Assembly: GCF_013085545.1 (NCBI RefSeq)
Contig: NZ_CP039543.1
Coordinates: 2,697,322 to 2,761,321 of the forward strand
DNA length: 64,000 bases
Reading direction: 5' to 3'
DNA from: Oceanidesulfovibrio marinus
GTDB taxonomy: Bacteria; Desulfobacterota; Desulfovibrionia; Desulfovibrionales; Desulfovibrionaceae
In this document: positions 52,771-63,423 of the stretch, piece by piece
How positions within the stretch are numbered: position 1 is the stretch's first letter
How the letters are laid out: each line of letters opens with the position of its first letter
Made by a program: the position numbers and the translations under genes
Notes under the pieces: generated by a model
Seen by the model: the letters and a program-made list of their open reading frames with translations, nothing else
Database searches by the model: none
What the model was told of the DNA's origin: nothing

Positions 52771-54522
52771 ATGGAGTGTTCGTTCGTGACCACGCCCTCG
52801 CTGAGCTCCACGCTATCGAAAAAGATCAGCCTGCTGATCATCTTCGTCTCGCTCACGCCGCTCATCGTGGTCGGCGGCGTCTTCGCGCACCTGTTCCACA
52901 CGGCCTATCGGGGCAAGACCATCGCCCACCTCGAAGAGCTGGTGAGCAAGCACCGCGACATCGTGGACTCGCACCTGGCCGAACGCCTCGCCTCCATCAA
53001 GACGCTCATGGACGCCTGCCCGCTGGAAGATCTCCGCCGCAACGATTTCCTCAAGGAGCTGCTGTACACGCTGCACACCCAGTACGGCCGGGTGTTCGTG
53101 GACATCGGCCTGGTGAACGACGCCGGCAGCCTGGAGGCGTACGCCGGGCCGTTCCAGCTGGGCAACGCCCAGTACGCCAAGGCGGAGTGGTTCAAGAAGG
53201 CCATGGAGAACGACCACTTCATCAGCGACATGTTCATGGGCATCCGCAACCAGCCGCATTTCATCGTGGCCGCCAGCCGGGAATGGGGCGGCCGCCGCTA
53301 CATTCTGCGCGCGACCGTTGATTTCGAAGCCTTCACCCGCCTCGTGGAAAACATCCGCATCGGCGAGACCGGCCACGCCTTCATCGTCAACCGCGCCGGC
53401 GATTTCCAGACTCAGCCGCGCTCCGATTTCTCCCAGTGCAAGGAGCTCCTGCTGGAGCTCATGCGCGAGTCCCTGCCGGCCGACCACGCCGTAGGGCCGA
53501 CCCTCGTATTTACGGAAGGACACTCCTGCGAAACCAACGCCGACGCCGTGTACGTGCTGGCCACGCTCAAGCAGGGCGACTGGGTGATGATTTACGAGCA
53601 GATCGCGGCCGACGCCTTCCGCGACCTCTACCAGGCCCGGCTCATCGTCCTCTCGGTGCTGGCCCTCGGCTCCCTGGGCATCATCGTCACGGCCATCCTG
53701 CTCACGCGGCGGGTGGTGGCCTATATCGCCAAGCTCGATGCGGACAAGGAAAAGATGAACGAGCAGGTGGTGCACGCCTCCAAGATGGCCTCCCTGGGCG
53801 AGATGGCCGCCGGCATCGCCCACGAGATCAACAACCCCGTGGCCGTCATGGTGGAGGAGGCCGGCTGGATTCAGGACATCCTGGAGGATGCGCCCGAGGG
53901 CGAACCGGGTGACGTGCAGGAGATCCAGCGCGCCGTGAACCAGATCCGCACCCAGGGCAACCGCTGCAAGGACATCACCCAGAAGCTCCTGTCCTTTGCG
54001 CGCAAGACCGAGCCGGAACGCTGCGCCCTGGACGTGAACAGCCTGATCCTGGAGACCGTGGAGCTCGTGGCCTCCAAGGCCCGCTACGCCAACGTGCATA
54101 TCGAGACCAGGCTCTCGCCCTTGCCGCCGCACATCCAGGCGTCTGTCACGGAGATGCAGCAGATCCTGCTGAACCTCATCAACAACAGCCTCGACGCCAT
54201 GGAGGAAACCGGCGGCAAGCTGTCCATAGCCTCGCGCACCCTGGACTCCGTGGTGGAGATCGAAATCCGCGACACCGGGCCGGGCATTCCGGAGTCCGTG
54301 CTGCCCAAAATCTTCGACCCCTTTTTCACCACCAAGCCCGTGGGCCGGGGCACCGGCCTGGGGCTCGCGGTCTGCTACGGCCTCATCAAGAACATGAACG
54401 GCGACATCACCGTGAACAGTGCGGTGGGTCAAGGCGCCGAGTTCCGCATCCGCATCCCCCGGACTCCCGAATCCGCCGTGAGCTCCTTCAGTCTGAACCA
54501 ACCGAAAGGAGGGACGCGATGA
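52771..54522 (+). CDS. Sensor histidine kinase with periplasmic double-Cache domain
   Basis: 583 residues from the ATG at 52771; a GTG at 52786 with GGAG 9 bp upstream is an equally good start and would remove five residues. Membrane helices are near 18-42 and 290-313, with a dCache-type periplasmic domain between (GRVFVDIGLVNDAGSLEAYA, GETGHAFIVNRAGDFQ). Phosphoacceptor H351 is in AAGIAHEINNPVAVMVEE; NLINNSLDAM, DTGPGIP and GTGLGLAV boxes follow. Two receiver-only genes follow in ATGA overlaps, so phosphate must pass to stand-alone receivers. dCache domains bind small organic ligands; the ligand here is unknown. Confidence 0.9.
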   Translation: MECSFVTTPSLSSTLSKKISLLIIFVSLTPLIVVGGVFAHLFHTAYRGKTIAHLEELVSKHRDIVDSHLAERLASIKTLMDACPLEDLRRNDFLKELLYTLHTQYGRVFVDIGLVNDAGSLEAYAGPFQLGNAQYAKAEWFKKAMENDHFISDMFMGIRNQPHFIVAASREWGGRRYILRATVDFEAFTRLVENIRIGETGHAFIVNRAGDFQTQPRSDFSQCKELLLELMRESLPADHAVGPTLVFTEGHSCETNADAVYVLATLKQGDWVMIYEQIAADAFRDLYQARLIVLSVLALGSLGIIVTAILLTRRVVAYIAKLDADKEKMNEQVVHASKMASLGEMAAGIAHEINNPVAVMVEEAGWIQDILEDAPEGEPGDVQEIQRAVNQIRTQGNRCKDITQKLLSFARKTEPERCALDVNSLILETVELVASKARYANVHIETRLSPLPPHIQASVTEMQQILLNLINNSLDAMEETGGKLSIASRTLDSVVEIEIRDTGPGIPESVLPKIFDPFFTTKPVGRGTGLGLAVCYGLIKNMNGDITVNSAVGQGAEFRIRIPRTPESAVSSFSLNQPKGGTR

Positions 54523-54917
54523 ACGCAGAGAATGCGACACGCCCCATCCGGCTGATCCTGGTCGACGACGAGGAGAGCTTCGTGAACGTGCTGACCAAAC
54601 GGCTGACGCGCCGCGGGGTGGAGGTAACGCCCGTGCTTTCCGGCGCGGAGGCGCTGCGGCTGATGCGCAAGTATGAGTACGACGTGATGGTTCTGGACCT
54701 GAAAATGGAGGAGATGAGCGGTCTGGACGTGCTCAAGACGGTGCGCATCGTGGCTCCGGAAACCCCGGTCATCATGCTCACCGGCCACGGCTCGGAGCAG
54801 GCCGCGCGCGAGGGCGTGACCCTGGGCGCCAGCGACTACCTCCTCAAACCCTGCGATCTCGACGTGCTCTTCCACAAGATCACGAAGGCCGCATGCAAAG
54901 CGAGGGCAACGCAATGA
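54519..54917 (+). CDS. Stand-alone receiver domain protein (CheY-like)
   Basis: 132 residues, start overlapping the kinase stop. All receiver residues are present: the DDEE acidic pair near 13-16, phosphoacceptor D in VLDLKMEEMSG near 57, T in MLTGHGSE and K in YLLKPCD near 107. There is no output domain, so it acts by protein contact or as a phosphate relay or sink. It overlaps the next receiver gene by 4 bp. Confidence 0.88.
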   Translation: MNAENATRPIRLILVDDEESFVNVLTKRLTRRGVEVTPVLSGAEALRLMRKYEYDVMVLDLKMEEMSGLDVLKTVRIVAPETPVIMLTGHGSEQAAREGVTLGASDYLLKPCDLDVLFHKITKAACKARATQ

Positions 54918-55324
54918 GTCCCGACAAGACGCTCGACGTCCTGATCATCGACGACGAGGTCCCCTTTTCCGACATCCTGAAAAAGCGTCTGGGCAAGCGC
55001 GGCCTGGACGTGCGCACGGCCAACTCCGGCCCCAAGGGCCTGGCCGCCCTGGAAGAGCGGCTGGCCGACGTGGTGGTGCTGGACATGCGCATGCCCGGGA
55101 TGGACGGCGTGGACACATTCCGCGCCATCAAGGAGCTCGCGCCGGATACGGAGGTCATCTTCCTCACCGGCCATGTGGATACGGACAGCGCGCTGGCCGG
55201 CCTGGAGATGGGCGCCTTCGACTACTGCCTCAAGCCCATCGACCTGGATGCTCTCTACGACAAGCTGCTCGATGCCGCGGAGCGAAAGCGTCTCGCTGAG
55301 GGAATCGGCTCCGCCATAAAATAA
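54914..55324 (+). CDS. Stand-alone receiver domain protein (CheY-like)
   Basis: 136 residues from the ATG at 54914. IIDDEVPFSD, VLDMRMPGMDG (phosphoacceptor), FLTGHVDTD and CLKPIDLD are intact. It is about as divergent from the receiver before it as from those at 62-63 kb, so these are not recent tandem duplicates. It ends 39 bp before the TauE/SafE permease gene in the same apparent operon. Confidence 0.88.
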   Translation: MSPDKTLDVLIIDDEVPFSDILKKRLGKRGLDVRTANSGPKGLAALEERLADVVVLDMRMPGMDGVDTFRAIKELAPDTEVIFLTGHVDTDSALAGLEMGAFDYCLKPIDLDALYDKLLDAAERKRLAEGIGSAIK

Positions 55325-55363
55325 ACGGTTCTGCAACCCGGTAACAACCAAAGGAAAGAAACC

Positions 55364-56647
55364 ATGAGAAAGATGCTTCGCCAGACCTATGGGTTCATGC
55401 GGGAGGCTGCACGCGCCCAGGCGCGCTGGGAGTTCGAGGCCTCCATGAACATCCTCAGCAGCAGAAAGCGGATGATCATCATCCTCGCGGTGACCTTGCC
55501 GCTGCTGCTCTTCACTGGCTACGTCCTGGCCGGCGGGCAGGACATGCCGTCCATCCTGGGCGGCAAACACGCATACAGCCCGGCGTACTACACGCCCGCC
55601 ATCTTCGGCGTCTCCATCGCCATCGGCCTGTGCGCCGGCCTCATCACCGGATGCATCGGCGCCGGCGGAGGCTTCATCATCGCGCCGGCCCTCATGAGCG
55701 CGGGCATCAAGGGCATCCTCGCCGTGGGCACGGACCTCTTCCACATCTTCGCCAAGGCCATCATGGGCACCGTGGCGCACAAAAAGCTGGGCAACGTCTC
55801 GGTCAGCCTGGCCATCGCCTTCCTGGTGGGCTCCATCGGCGGCGTGCTCGGCGGCGGTATAATAAACCGCGCCATCTACGAGTTCGACCCCATGCTCTCC
55901 GACTCGTTCATCAGCTTTGTCTACGTCATCCTGCTGGGCTTCCTCGGCATATATGCGATGACGGACTTCATCCGCTCCTATCGCCGCGGCGAGCATGGCG
56001 ACGCACACGGCCACGGCGGCAAGGGCGAGGCCAATACGAAGAAGAGCCTGCCGGCCATCCTGCAGGGCTCCCGCATTCCTCCCATGATCACCTTTGACGA
56101 GGACCTGACCCCCGGTGGCAAGAAAATCCCCGCGATCTACGTGGCGCTGTGCGGCGCGTTCGTGGGCTTCGTGGCCGCCATCATGGGCGTGGGCGGCGGC
56201 TTCCTCACCTTCCCCATGTTCGTCTACGTCCTGGGCGTCTCCTCCTTCACCACCGTGGGTACGGACATCCTGCAGATCATCTTCACCGCTGGCTTCGCGT
56301 CCATCACCCAGTACGCCATTTACGGCTTCATCTTCTACACCCTGGCCATGGGCATGCTGCTGGGCTCCCTGGTGGGCATCCAGATCGGCGCGCTGGCCAC
56401 AAAGCTGGTCAAGGGCATCTACATCCGCGGCTTCTACGCCATCGCCATCATGGCGGGCTTCGTGAACCGGCTGTTCGCCCTGCCCTCCAAGCTCGTGGAT
56501 CTGGAGTACATCAGCATGTCCAAGTCCACGGCGGCGGTCATCACCCAGGTCGGCAACGTCACGTTCTTTATCGTGGTGGGGCTCTTCGCCATCTGGGTGT
56601 TCAGCGTGTTCTTCCGTAACATCTCCAAGCTCCGTGCGGAGGCCTGA
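55364..56647 (+). CDS. TauE/SafE family membrane permease
   Basis: 427 residues. A 35-residue charged N-terminal stretch precedes the first helix (MIIILAVTLPLLLFTGYVLA). The two family repeats are visible as GLITGCIGAGGGFIIAPALM near 92-111 and GFVAAIMGVGGGFLTFPMFV near 267-286. A cytosolic loop rich in His and Gly (GEHGDAHGHGGKGEAN near 210) is unusual and might bind metal. TauE/SafE proteins export sulfite or sulfonates and other organosulfur or organic anions. The closeness of kinases and receivers suggests that transport or the substrate is tied to signalling. Confidence 0.88.
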   Translation: MRKMLRQTYGFMREAARAQARWEFEASMNILSSRKRMIIILAVTLPLLLFTGYVLAGGQDMPSILGGKHAYSPAYYTPAIFGVSIAIGLCAGLITGCIGAGGGFIIAPALMSAGIKGILAVGTDLFHIFAKAIMGTVAHKKLGNVSVSLAIAFLVGSIGGVLGGGIINRAIYEFDPMLSDSFISFVYVILLGFLGIYAMTDFIRSYRRGEHGDAHGHGGKGEANTKKSLPAILQGSRIPPMITFDEDLTPGGKKIPAIYVALCGAFVGFVAAIMGVGGGFLTFPMFVYVLGVSSFTTVGTDILQIIFTAGFASITQYAIYGFIFYTLAMGMLLGSLVGIQIGALATKLVKGIYIRGFYAIAIMAGFVNRLFALPSKLVDLEYISMSKSTAAVITQVGNVTFFIVVGLFAIWVFSVFFRNISKLRAEA

Positions 56648-56649
56648 TC

Positions 56650-57354
56650 ATGCTTATCAAGAACAAGAAGAAGTTCGCCTTCGGTTTGACTATGACCCTC
56701 TCGTTCGCGGCAATACTGGTCATCATGTTCATGCCGCTCTTTGGAGGCACCAACGCCTTCCACGCCGCGGACGGATTGTTCAACTCCATCTCCAAGGCGT
56801 CGGCCAGCCACTTTGCCGTGGTTCGCACCAGCCTTGCCGGCTTCGAGACCAAGTCTGCGGATCAGGAGCTCAAGCTCTCGGAAGGCGTGGGCAAAAACGT
56901 CGCCACCATCATCAATGCGACGGGCCAGGAAGCCACCTATGCTGACGGCATCCTCACCGTGCGCGGCGAGATCAACCCCCTGCTCGACCGCATGCTGAGC
57001 GACTCTGAGGCCATGTTCGCCAACAACGGCGAGGTCCTTCAGAACGCATACGGCATCGAGCCCAAGGCCGCTCTGTATGCGTGGTGGATGTACGCCTCCA
57101 CCGCGTCGAAGAAGTTCCTGCTGCAGAAGCGCTTTGACACCTCGAAGATCATCGACGAGGTGAAGACGAAGGCTGTGGAAGTGTCGTACAACTACTACGG
57201 CGTGAACCCCACGCCGGCCACCGAGCGCGTCGCCATCCTGGCTTTCGCCCTGATCTTCTACGTGATCTATACGGTGTGGTACGGCTTTGCCATCTTCGAG
57301 CTCTTCGAGGGCATCGGCCTGACCATGACAAAGTCCGCCAAGAAGGAAACCTAA
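56650..57354 (+). CDS. Two-pass membrane protein of unknown function
   Basis: 234 residues, 2 bp after the permease gene. A hydrophobic helix at about 10-32 and another at about 195-217 enclose a mostly helical, Asn-containing outside domain of about 160 residues (SISKASASHFAVVRTSLAGF, NPLLDRMLSDSEAMF, AWWMYASTASKKFLL). I do not recognise the family. The spacing and shared operon suggest a partner of the TauE/SafE permease, perhaps a periplasmic sensor or stabilising subunit. Confidence 0.7.
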   Translation: MLIKNKKKFAFGLTMTLSFAAILVIMFMPLFGGTNAFHAADGLFNSISKASASHFAVVRTSLAGFETKSADQELKLSEGVGKNVATIINATGQEATYADGILTVRGEINPLLDRMLSDSEAMFANNGEVLQNAYGIEPKAALYAWWMYASTASKKFLLQKRFDTSKIIDEVKTKAVEVSYNYYGVNPTPATERVAILAFALIFYVIYTVWYGFAIFELFEGIGLTMTKSAKKET

Positions 57355-57392
57355 GCCCTGAATTGCTCTGAATTGTGCGAGCCCTGAACTCT

Positions 57393-60038
57393 ATGACCAA
57401 CTTGTTCGTCCCGTTCCTTTCCTGGATGCGCGCCCGGAAGCAGCATCAAGAACCCCTTGGAGAAAAGGAGCTGGAAGCGTTGCGTCAAAGGTTCAGGGCT
57501 CGCCATCACAACTTCAAGCTGCTGCTCTCGGGCAACAATGAGGCCCTGGAGCACATCGGCCGCCTGGAGGACCTCGCACGAGGCGTGCGTCCTTTCGGCG
57601 GCCAGGCCGTTCGGGCGGCCGCCGCACGCATCACCACCCTGGCCTACCGCTCCATCAAACATCTCGAAGCCATCACGGGCGAGCGCCAGACCACGCTGCG
57701 GGAGCGCTTCGACGCCATCCGGGGCGAGGTAGACGCCATCCTTGCGCCGCACCACGCCAAGGACAACGTTCTGCCCGGTCCGCGCATCCTGACCATGGAC
57801 GCCGTGACCAAGCAGGATGTGGACCAGGTGGGGCCGAAGATGGCCCGCCTGGGCGAGGCCAGGAACGTGCTGGGCATGCAGGTGCCGGACGGCTTCGTCA
57901 TCACGGCAGCGGCATGCGAGGAGTTCATGGCCGCCTCCGGCCTGCGCGAGGAAATCAACCGCCGCATGCAGGCCAAGAGCGACGAGCTCACCTCCCGCAT
58001 GACCCTGGCCCTGGAGCTGCAGGCCCTGGTGCTGGAATCACCCCTGCCCCCCGCGCTGGAGACCGCCATATGCGAGGCGTGCGAGGGCCTGGCCCAACGC
58101 CTCGGCGCCGCGCCGCGGCTCGTGGTCCGCTCCAGCGCCCTGGGCGAGGACCAGACCGGCGCATCCTTTGCCGGGCAGCACCGCTCCGCCGTCAATGTGA
58201 GCGTGGACTCCCTGACCCGCGTCTACAAGGAGGTCGTGGCCTCCACCTACAGCCTGGAGGCCATCAGCTACCGTCTGACCAAGGGCATCCCCGAGGAGAG
58301 CGCCGTGATGTGCGTAGGCGTTCTGCAGATGGTGGAGCCCGAGGCCGGCGGCGTGGCCTACTCCCGCGATCCCCTGGGCGTGCGCGCCGACTCCGCGCTC
58401 GTCTACTCCGTCTTTGGCCTGCCCAAGCAGATCGTGGACGGCGCGGACGCCGCGGACTTCATCGCCCTGGACCGCGAGAGCGGCGACGTGCTGGAGCACG
58501 ACATCGCGGCCAAGCACCAGCGCACCGTCTGCTTCGAGGACGAGGGGGTCTGCCGCGAGGAGCTGGATCCCTCCCTGGCAAGCCGCTCCTCCATCGACCT
58601 GGCCACGGCCAAACAAATTTTCGATCTGGTCATGCGGCTGGAGCGCCACTTCGGCGAGCCGCAGGATATGGAATGGGCCGGAACCGATGACGGCGCCATC
58701 GTTGTGCTGCAGTCGCGCCCCTTGCCGGCGGCCATTGACCGCGAGGTCTCCGCCTTCGAGCTGGAGCTGCCTCTGCCGGACTCCCGCCGGGAGCTGCAGC
58801 CCTTATCAGAGTCCGAACCGCACAGGGAGCTGGGCCGCGGCATCGCCGCCAGCCCTGGTGTGGCGGCCGGCCCGGTGCATCGCATCGAGCGCGAGGCCGA
58901 CATGCTCACCATGCCTGCCGGCGCCGTGATCGTGGTCAAGCGGCCACTGCCGCGTTTCGCCCCCGCCCTGGCCGAGGCGTCGGCCATCGTAGCAGAGGAA
59001 GGCGGCGCGGCCGGGCACCTGGCCAGCGTGGCCCGCGAGCTGGACAAGCCCGCACTCTTCGGCATGGTGGACGCCATGCGCCGGCTCACGCCCGGCGATG
59101 AGGTCACCGTGGACGCCGACTCCATGGTGCTGCTGGACGGCCGCGTGGAGGAACGCCTGACCCGCACGGCGCCCCGCACGAACCTCATGCGCGGCTCGGC
59201 CGTGCACACCATGCTCCTTGCCGTGATGCCGCACATCGTCCGGCTCACCCTGCTCGACCCGCAGTCCGACGCATTTGCCGCACGCAACTGCCAGACAATG
59301 CACGATATTTTCCGATTCTGCCACGAGCGCGCCCTGCTCGCCATGTTCGATTTCGGCGAGGACACGCCCTTTCCCGAGCGCGCGGCCCGGCTCCTGGCCG
59401 GTGGCAAGAGCTCCCAGTTCAAGGTCATCGACCTGGGCGACTCCTTCCACGACAAGACCCACAACAACACGGTCCGCGTGGAGGACATCGACTCCCTGCC
59501 CTTCCAGGCGTTCTGGCGCGGCATGACCGCCGTGCCCTGGGCCGGCCCGCCGGCCGTAGAGACGAAGGGCCTTGCCTCCATCTTCCACGAGGCTCTGCTC
59601 AACACGAACCTTGAGCCATCCATGCCCTCGGCCTACGCCGTGCAGAACTACTTCATGGTGGCCAGGGACTTCATGAGCGCCCAGTCGCGTTTCGGCTTCC
59701 ACTTCGCCACGGTAGAGGCACTGGTGGGCGAGCGCACGCGCGAGAACTACATCAGCTTCCGTTTTGCCGGCGGCGCGGCCGATCAGCACAGGCGGGAGTC
59801 CCGCGCGGCTCTCGTGGCCTCGCTGTTGGACGATCTCGGCTTCGACACCGTACGCAACTTCGACGCCGTCCGTGCGCGCATGGACAACCGCCGGGCCGAG
59901 ACCATGGTCTCGCGTCTCGCGGCCCTCGGCTTCCTCACCATGCATACCCGCCAGCTCGACATGGTGATGGGCTCTGACGGCGCGGTGGAATCCTATCGCC
60001 AGTCGCTTTCCAGCCACCTGGCCGAGATCGCCTCCTGA
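57393..60038 (+). CDS. PEP-synthase-like protein: ATP-grasp and phosphohistidine domains with an unusual C-terminal domain
   Basis: 881 residues from the ATG at 57393 (a GTG at 57375 is possible; neither has a strong RBS). Order: a helical N-terminal domain (1-130); an ATP-grasp pyruvate/PEP-binding domain (about 145-445) with KMARLGEARNVLGMQVPDGF, VRSSALGEDQTGASFAGQ, GGVAYSRDPLG and EWAG...LQSRPL; then a swivelling phosphohistidine domain with H542 in EEGGAAGHLASVAREL. In place of the PEP-binding TIM barrel of true PEP synthase, residues 595-881 form a different domain (ENYISFRFAGGAADQHRR). It could phosphorylate a partner or another substrate instead of pyruvate. Confidence 0.8.
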   Translation: MTNLFVPFLSWMRARKQHQEPLGEKELEALRQRFRARHHNFKLLLSGNNEALEHIGRLEDLARGVRPFGGQAVRAAAARITTLAYRSIKHLEAITGERQTTLRERFDAIRGEVDAILAPHHAKDNVLPGPRILTMDAVTKQDVDQVGPKMARLGEARNVLGMQVPDGFVITAAACEEFMAASGLREEINRRMQAKSDELTSRMTLALELQALVLESPLPPALETAICEACEGLAQRLGAAPRLVVRSSALGEDQTGASFAGQHRSAVNVSVDSLTRVYKEVVASTYSLEAISYRLTKGIPEESAVMCVGVLQMVEPEAGGVAYSRDPLGVRADSALVYSVFGLPKQIVDGADAADFIALDRESGDVLEHDIAAKHQRTVCFEDEGVCREELDPSLASRSSIDLATAKQIFDLVMRLERHFGEPQDMEWAGTDDGAIVVLQSRPLPAAIDREVSAFELELPLPDSRRELQPLSESEPHRELGRGIAASPGVAAGPVHRIEREADMLTMPAGAVIVVKRPLPRFAPALAEASAIVAEEGGAAGHLASVARELDKPALFGMVDAMRRLTPGDEVTVDADSMVLLDGRVEERLTRTAPRTNLMRGSAVHTMLLAVMPHIVRLTLLDPQSDAFAARNCQTMHDIFRFCHERALLAMFDFGEDTPFPERAARLLAGGKSSQFKVIDLGDSFHDKTHNNTVRVEDIDSLPFQAFWRGMTAVPWAGPPAVETKGLASIFHEALLNTNLEPSMPSAYAVQNYFMVARDFMSAQSRFGFHFATVEALVGERTRENYISFRFAGGAADQHRRESRAALVASLLDDLGFDTVRNFDAVRARMDNRRAETMVSRLAALGFLTMHTRQLDMVMGSDGAVESYRQSLSSHLAEIAS

Positions 60039-60049
60039 ACGATCCACTC

Positions 60050-60068
60050 CCTTGACGAGGTGTAAAAA
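60050..60068. promoter_or_regulatory. Second upstream activator site, CTTTTAC/GTAAAAG type
   Basis: CCTTGAC-GAGGT-GTAAAAA shares the arm pattern and 5-bp spacing of the site at 52580-52598 (12 of 14 arm positions). Its centre is 94 bp before the -24 element at 60153. Confidence 0.5.
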
Positions 60069-60151
60069 ATGCTGACAGGGCTGCCCCTGCCAGACGCCTT
60101 TCTCCGCCACATAACCCACTGCCCGCACACGCTTTTCATTTAGTCTGATCT

Positions 60152-60167
60152 TGGCATCCTTCTCGCT
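60152..60167 (+). promoter_or_regulatory. Sigma-54 promoter of the second kinase/receiver operon
   Basis: TGGCATCCTTCTCGCT with exact GG-N10-GC spacing. It gives a leader of about 22 nt to the ATG at 60201. Region 60039-60200 otherwise holds only the activator site and a weak CAGGG/CCCTG hairpin near 60077. Confidence 0.68.
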
Positions 60168-60200
60168 CTTTCCTTGTTGGAACCAGCAAGAAGGAATGCG

Positions 60201-61816
<1,616 letters not shown>

Positions 61817-61820
<4 letters not shown>

Positions 61821-62503
61821 GAAATGACATGCAGATTGGCGACCTGGAAAGCATGGCCATCGGTCGGGCCCTGGCGGCACAGAGCCACGAGCTGAAGAAC
61901 GTGCTCGCCATCGTGGGCGAGGCGGCTGGGCTCATGGAGGACCTTCTGGAGCTGTATCGCACACAGCGGCCCGAAGGCGCCATACCGGCGGAGATGGCCG
62001 CACGCATGGACAAAGCCCTGGGCTCGATCACAGCCCAGGTGGAGCGAGGCCACCGCATGACCACGGATCTGAACATGCTGGCGCACATGCCTGACCGGAG
62101 GCTGGAGCACACGCTGCCGGACGTGGACCTGGGACAAATCACGGCCCTGGCCTGCCGCTTTCTGGAGCGTTCCGCCCGGCGCTGCCAGGTGACGCTGGTG
62201 CCGCCGCCGTGCGTGGGCGTCACCGTGCCGGCCGATCCGCAGCGCTGCATGGCCGCCTGCATGGTGCTGCTGGAGTGGCTGTACCTGCCGCTCGAACCCG
62301 GCGGTGTTATCGCGCCGCAGCCCGTCGCGCTGGACCCGGCCCTGGATATCGACGCCATGGCGGACTTGGGGAGCATGCCCGAAGGCACGGCGCGGCTTCT
62401 GGGAGCTGCCGGCCTGTCCCTGGAACCTTGCGGCGGCCGTCTGCGCCTCACCCTGAAGGGAGTTTCCAATGACCAACGCCATACGCGTGTTGCTTGTGGA
62501 TGA
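61817..62503 (+). CDS. Degenerate histidine kinase-like protein without a full ATP site
   Basis: The GTG at 61817 overlaps the kinase stop; an ATG at 61829 would also do (228 or 224 residues). No membrane helix is present. The dimerisation/phosphoacceptor box is kept (AQSHELKNVLAIVGEAAGLM; His at position 20 from the ATG), but the C-terminal half, where the HATPase domain should be, lacks clear N, G1 and G2 boxes; only the outer frame (VPADPQRCMAACMVLLEWL and LSLEPCGGRLRLTLKG) remains. It may act as a histidine phosphotransfer protein between the kinases and receivers. Confidence 0.65.
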
Positions 62504-62861
62504 CGAATCCGAGTTCGTGGAGACCCTGGCCGAACGACTGGAGATCCGCGGCTTCGAACCCGCCGTGGCCCTGAACGGGACCGCCGCCCTGGAGCGCCTG
62601 GACGAGATCAGGCCCCAGGTCATGGTGCTGGACCTGAAAATGCCCGGCATGAGCGGTCTGGAGGTGCTGCGCGAGACCCTGCGCAAGATGCCGGAGCTAC
62701 CGGTGATCATGCTCACGGGCCACGGCTCCGAGCAGGAGCGCGACGAGGCCTTGGCCAGCGGCGCCGCCACCTATCTGCAAAAGCCCATAGACATCGAGAC
62801 CCTCTCGAAGTTGCTCACGGAAACAGCTTCGGCCGGCGCGGTGCCGGGCGAAGAGGCGTAA
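62469..62861 (+). CDS. Stand-alone receiver domain protein (CheY-like)
   Basis: 130 residues; the start lies 35 bp inside the end of the degenerate kinase gene, a sign of translational coupling. Intact receiver: LVDDESEFVE, VLDLKMPGMSG (phosphoacceptor near 54), MLTGHGSEQ and YLQKPID. It is closest by eye to the receiver at 54519 (both have VIMLTGHGSEQ), suggesting the two operon halves share an old duplication. Confidence 0.88.
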   Translation: MTNAIRVLLVDDESEFVETLAERLEIRGFEPAVALNGTAALERLDEIRPQVMVLDLKMPGMSGLEVLRETLRKMPELPVIMLTGHGSEQERDEALASGAATYLQKPIDIETLSKLLTETASAGAVPGEEA

Positions 62862-62904
62862 CCTACAAGCCGGCTGCGGCCGACATACCTGCGGAGGACA
62901 ACCC

Positions 62905-63357
62905 ATGGCCAAGCAACTCACCATCCTGTTGGTTGATGACGAGCAGAGCTTCCTGGACAACCTGAACGAGCGCATGAAGCTGAAGGGCTTCAACACCGTG
63001 CTGGCCAGCAGCGGCGAACACGCTCTGGAGCTGGCCAAGGAGCACGCCATTGACGCCGCCATCGTGGACCTGAAGATGCCGGGCATGGACGGCCTGGTGT
63101 GCATCGCCAAGCTCAAGGAGATCCACCGGGGCCTGAAGACCGTGCTGTTGACCGGCTACGGCGACGCCAAGGTCAAGGAAGCCACGGAAGGGCTGGAGTC
63201 AGTATATTTCGAAAAGGGCGAGATGGGTCGCTTCTGGGACTTCATCAAGTCCCTGCCGGCCAAGATGGAAAGCACCATGGCCAGCGCCGGCTACGCCGAA
63301 GAAGGCGACGCCGAGGGCGCCATGAAGGCCTTCGATCAGGACCAGCAACAGCAGTAG
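62905..63357 (+). CDS. Stand-alone receiver domain protein with Gln-rich tail
   Basis: 150 residues, GGAGGA before the ATG. The receiver is intact at LVDDEQSF, VDLKMPGMDG and LLTGYGDAK, with the Lys in YFEKGEMGRFW, where the usual KP pair is replaced by KG. A 30-residue tail (SAGYAEEGDAEGAMKAF, ending in a run of Gln) extends past the domain and may contact a partner. Confidence 0.86.
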   Translation: MAKQLTILLVDDEQSFLDNLNERMKLKGFNTVLASSGEHALELAKEHAIDAAIVDLKMPGMDGLVCIAKLKEIHRGLKTVLLTGYGDAKVKEATEGLESVYFEKGEMGRFWDFIKSLPAKMESTMASAGYAEEGDAEGAMKAFDQDQQQQ

Positions 63358-63378
63358 TAGGTCTCCGACTACGCCCAC

Positions 63379-63404
63379 CCGGAGGGGGCCCCGGCCCCCT
63401 CCGG
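63379..63404 (+). terminator. GC-rich hairpin between receiver genes
   Basis: CCGGAGGGGG-CCCCGG-CCCCCTCCGG, perfect 10-bp arms, 22 bp after a stop codon and without a T-run. A possible terminator or repeat element. Confidence 0.5.
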
Positions 63405-63423
63405 CACAATCTCGGACGCACCC

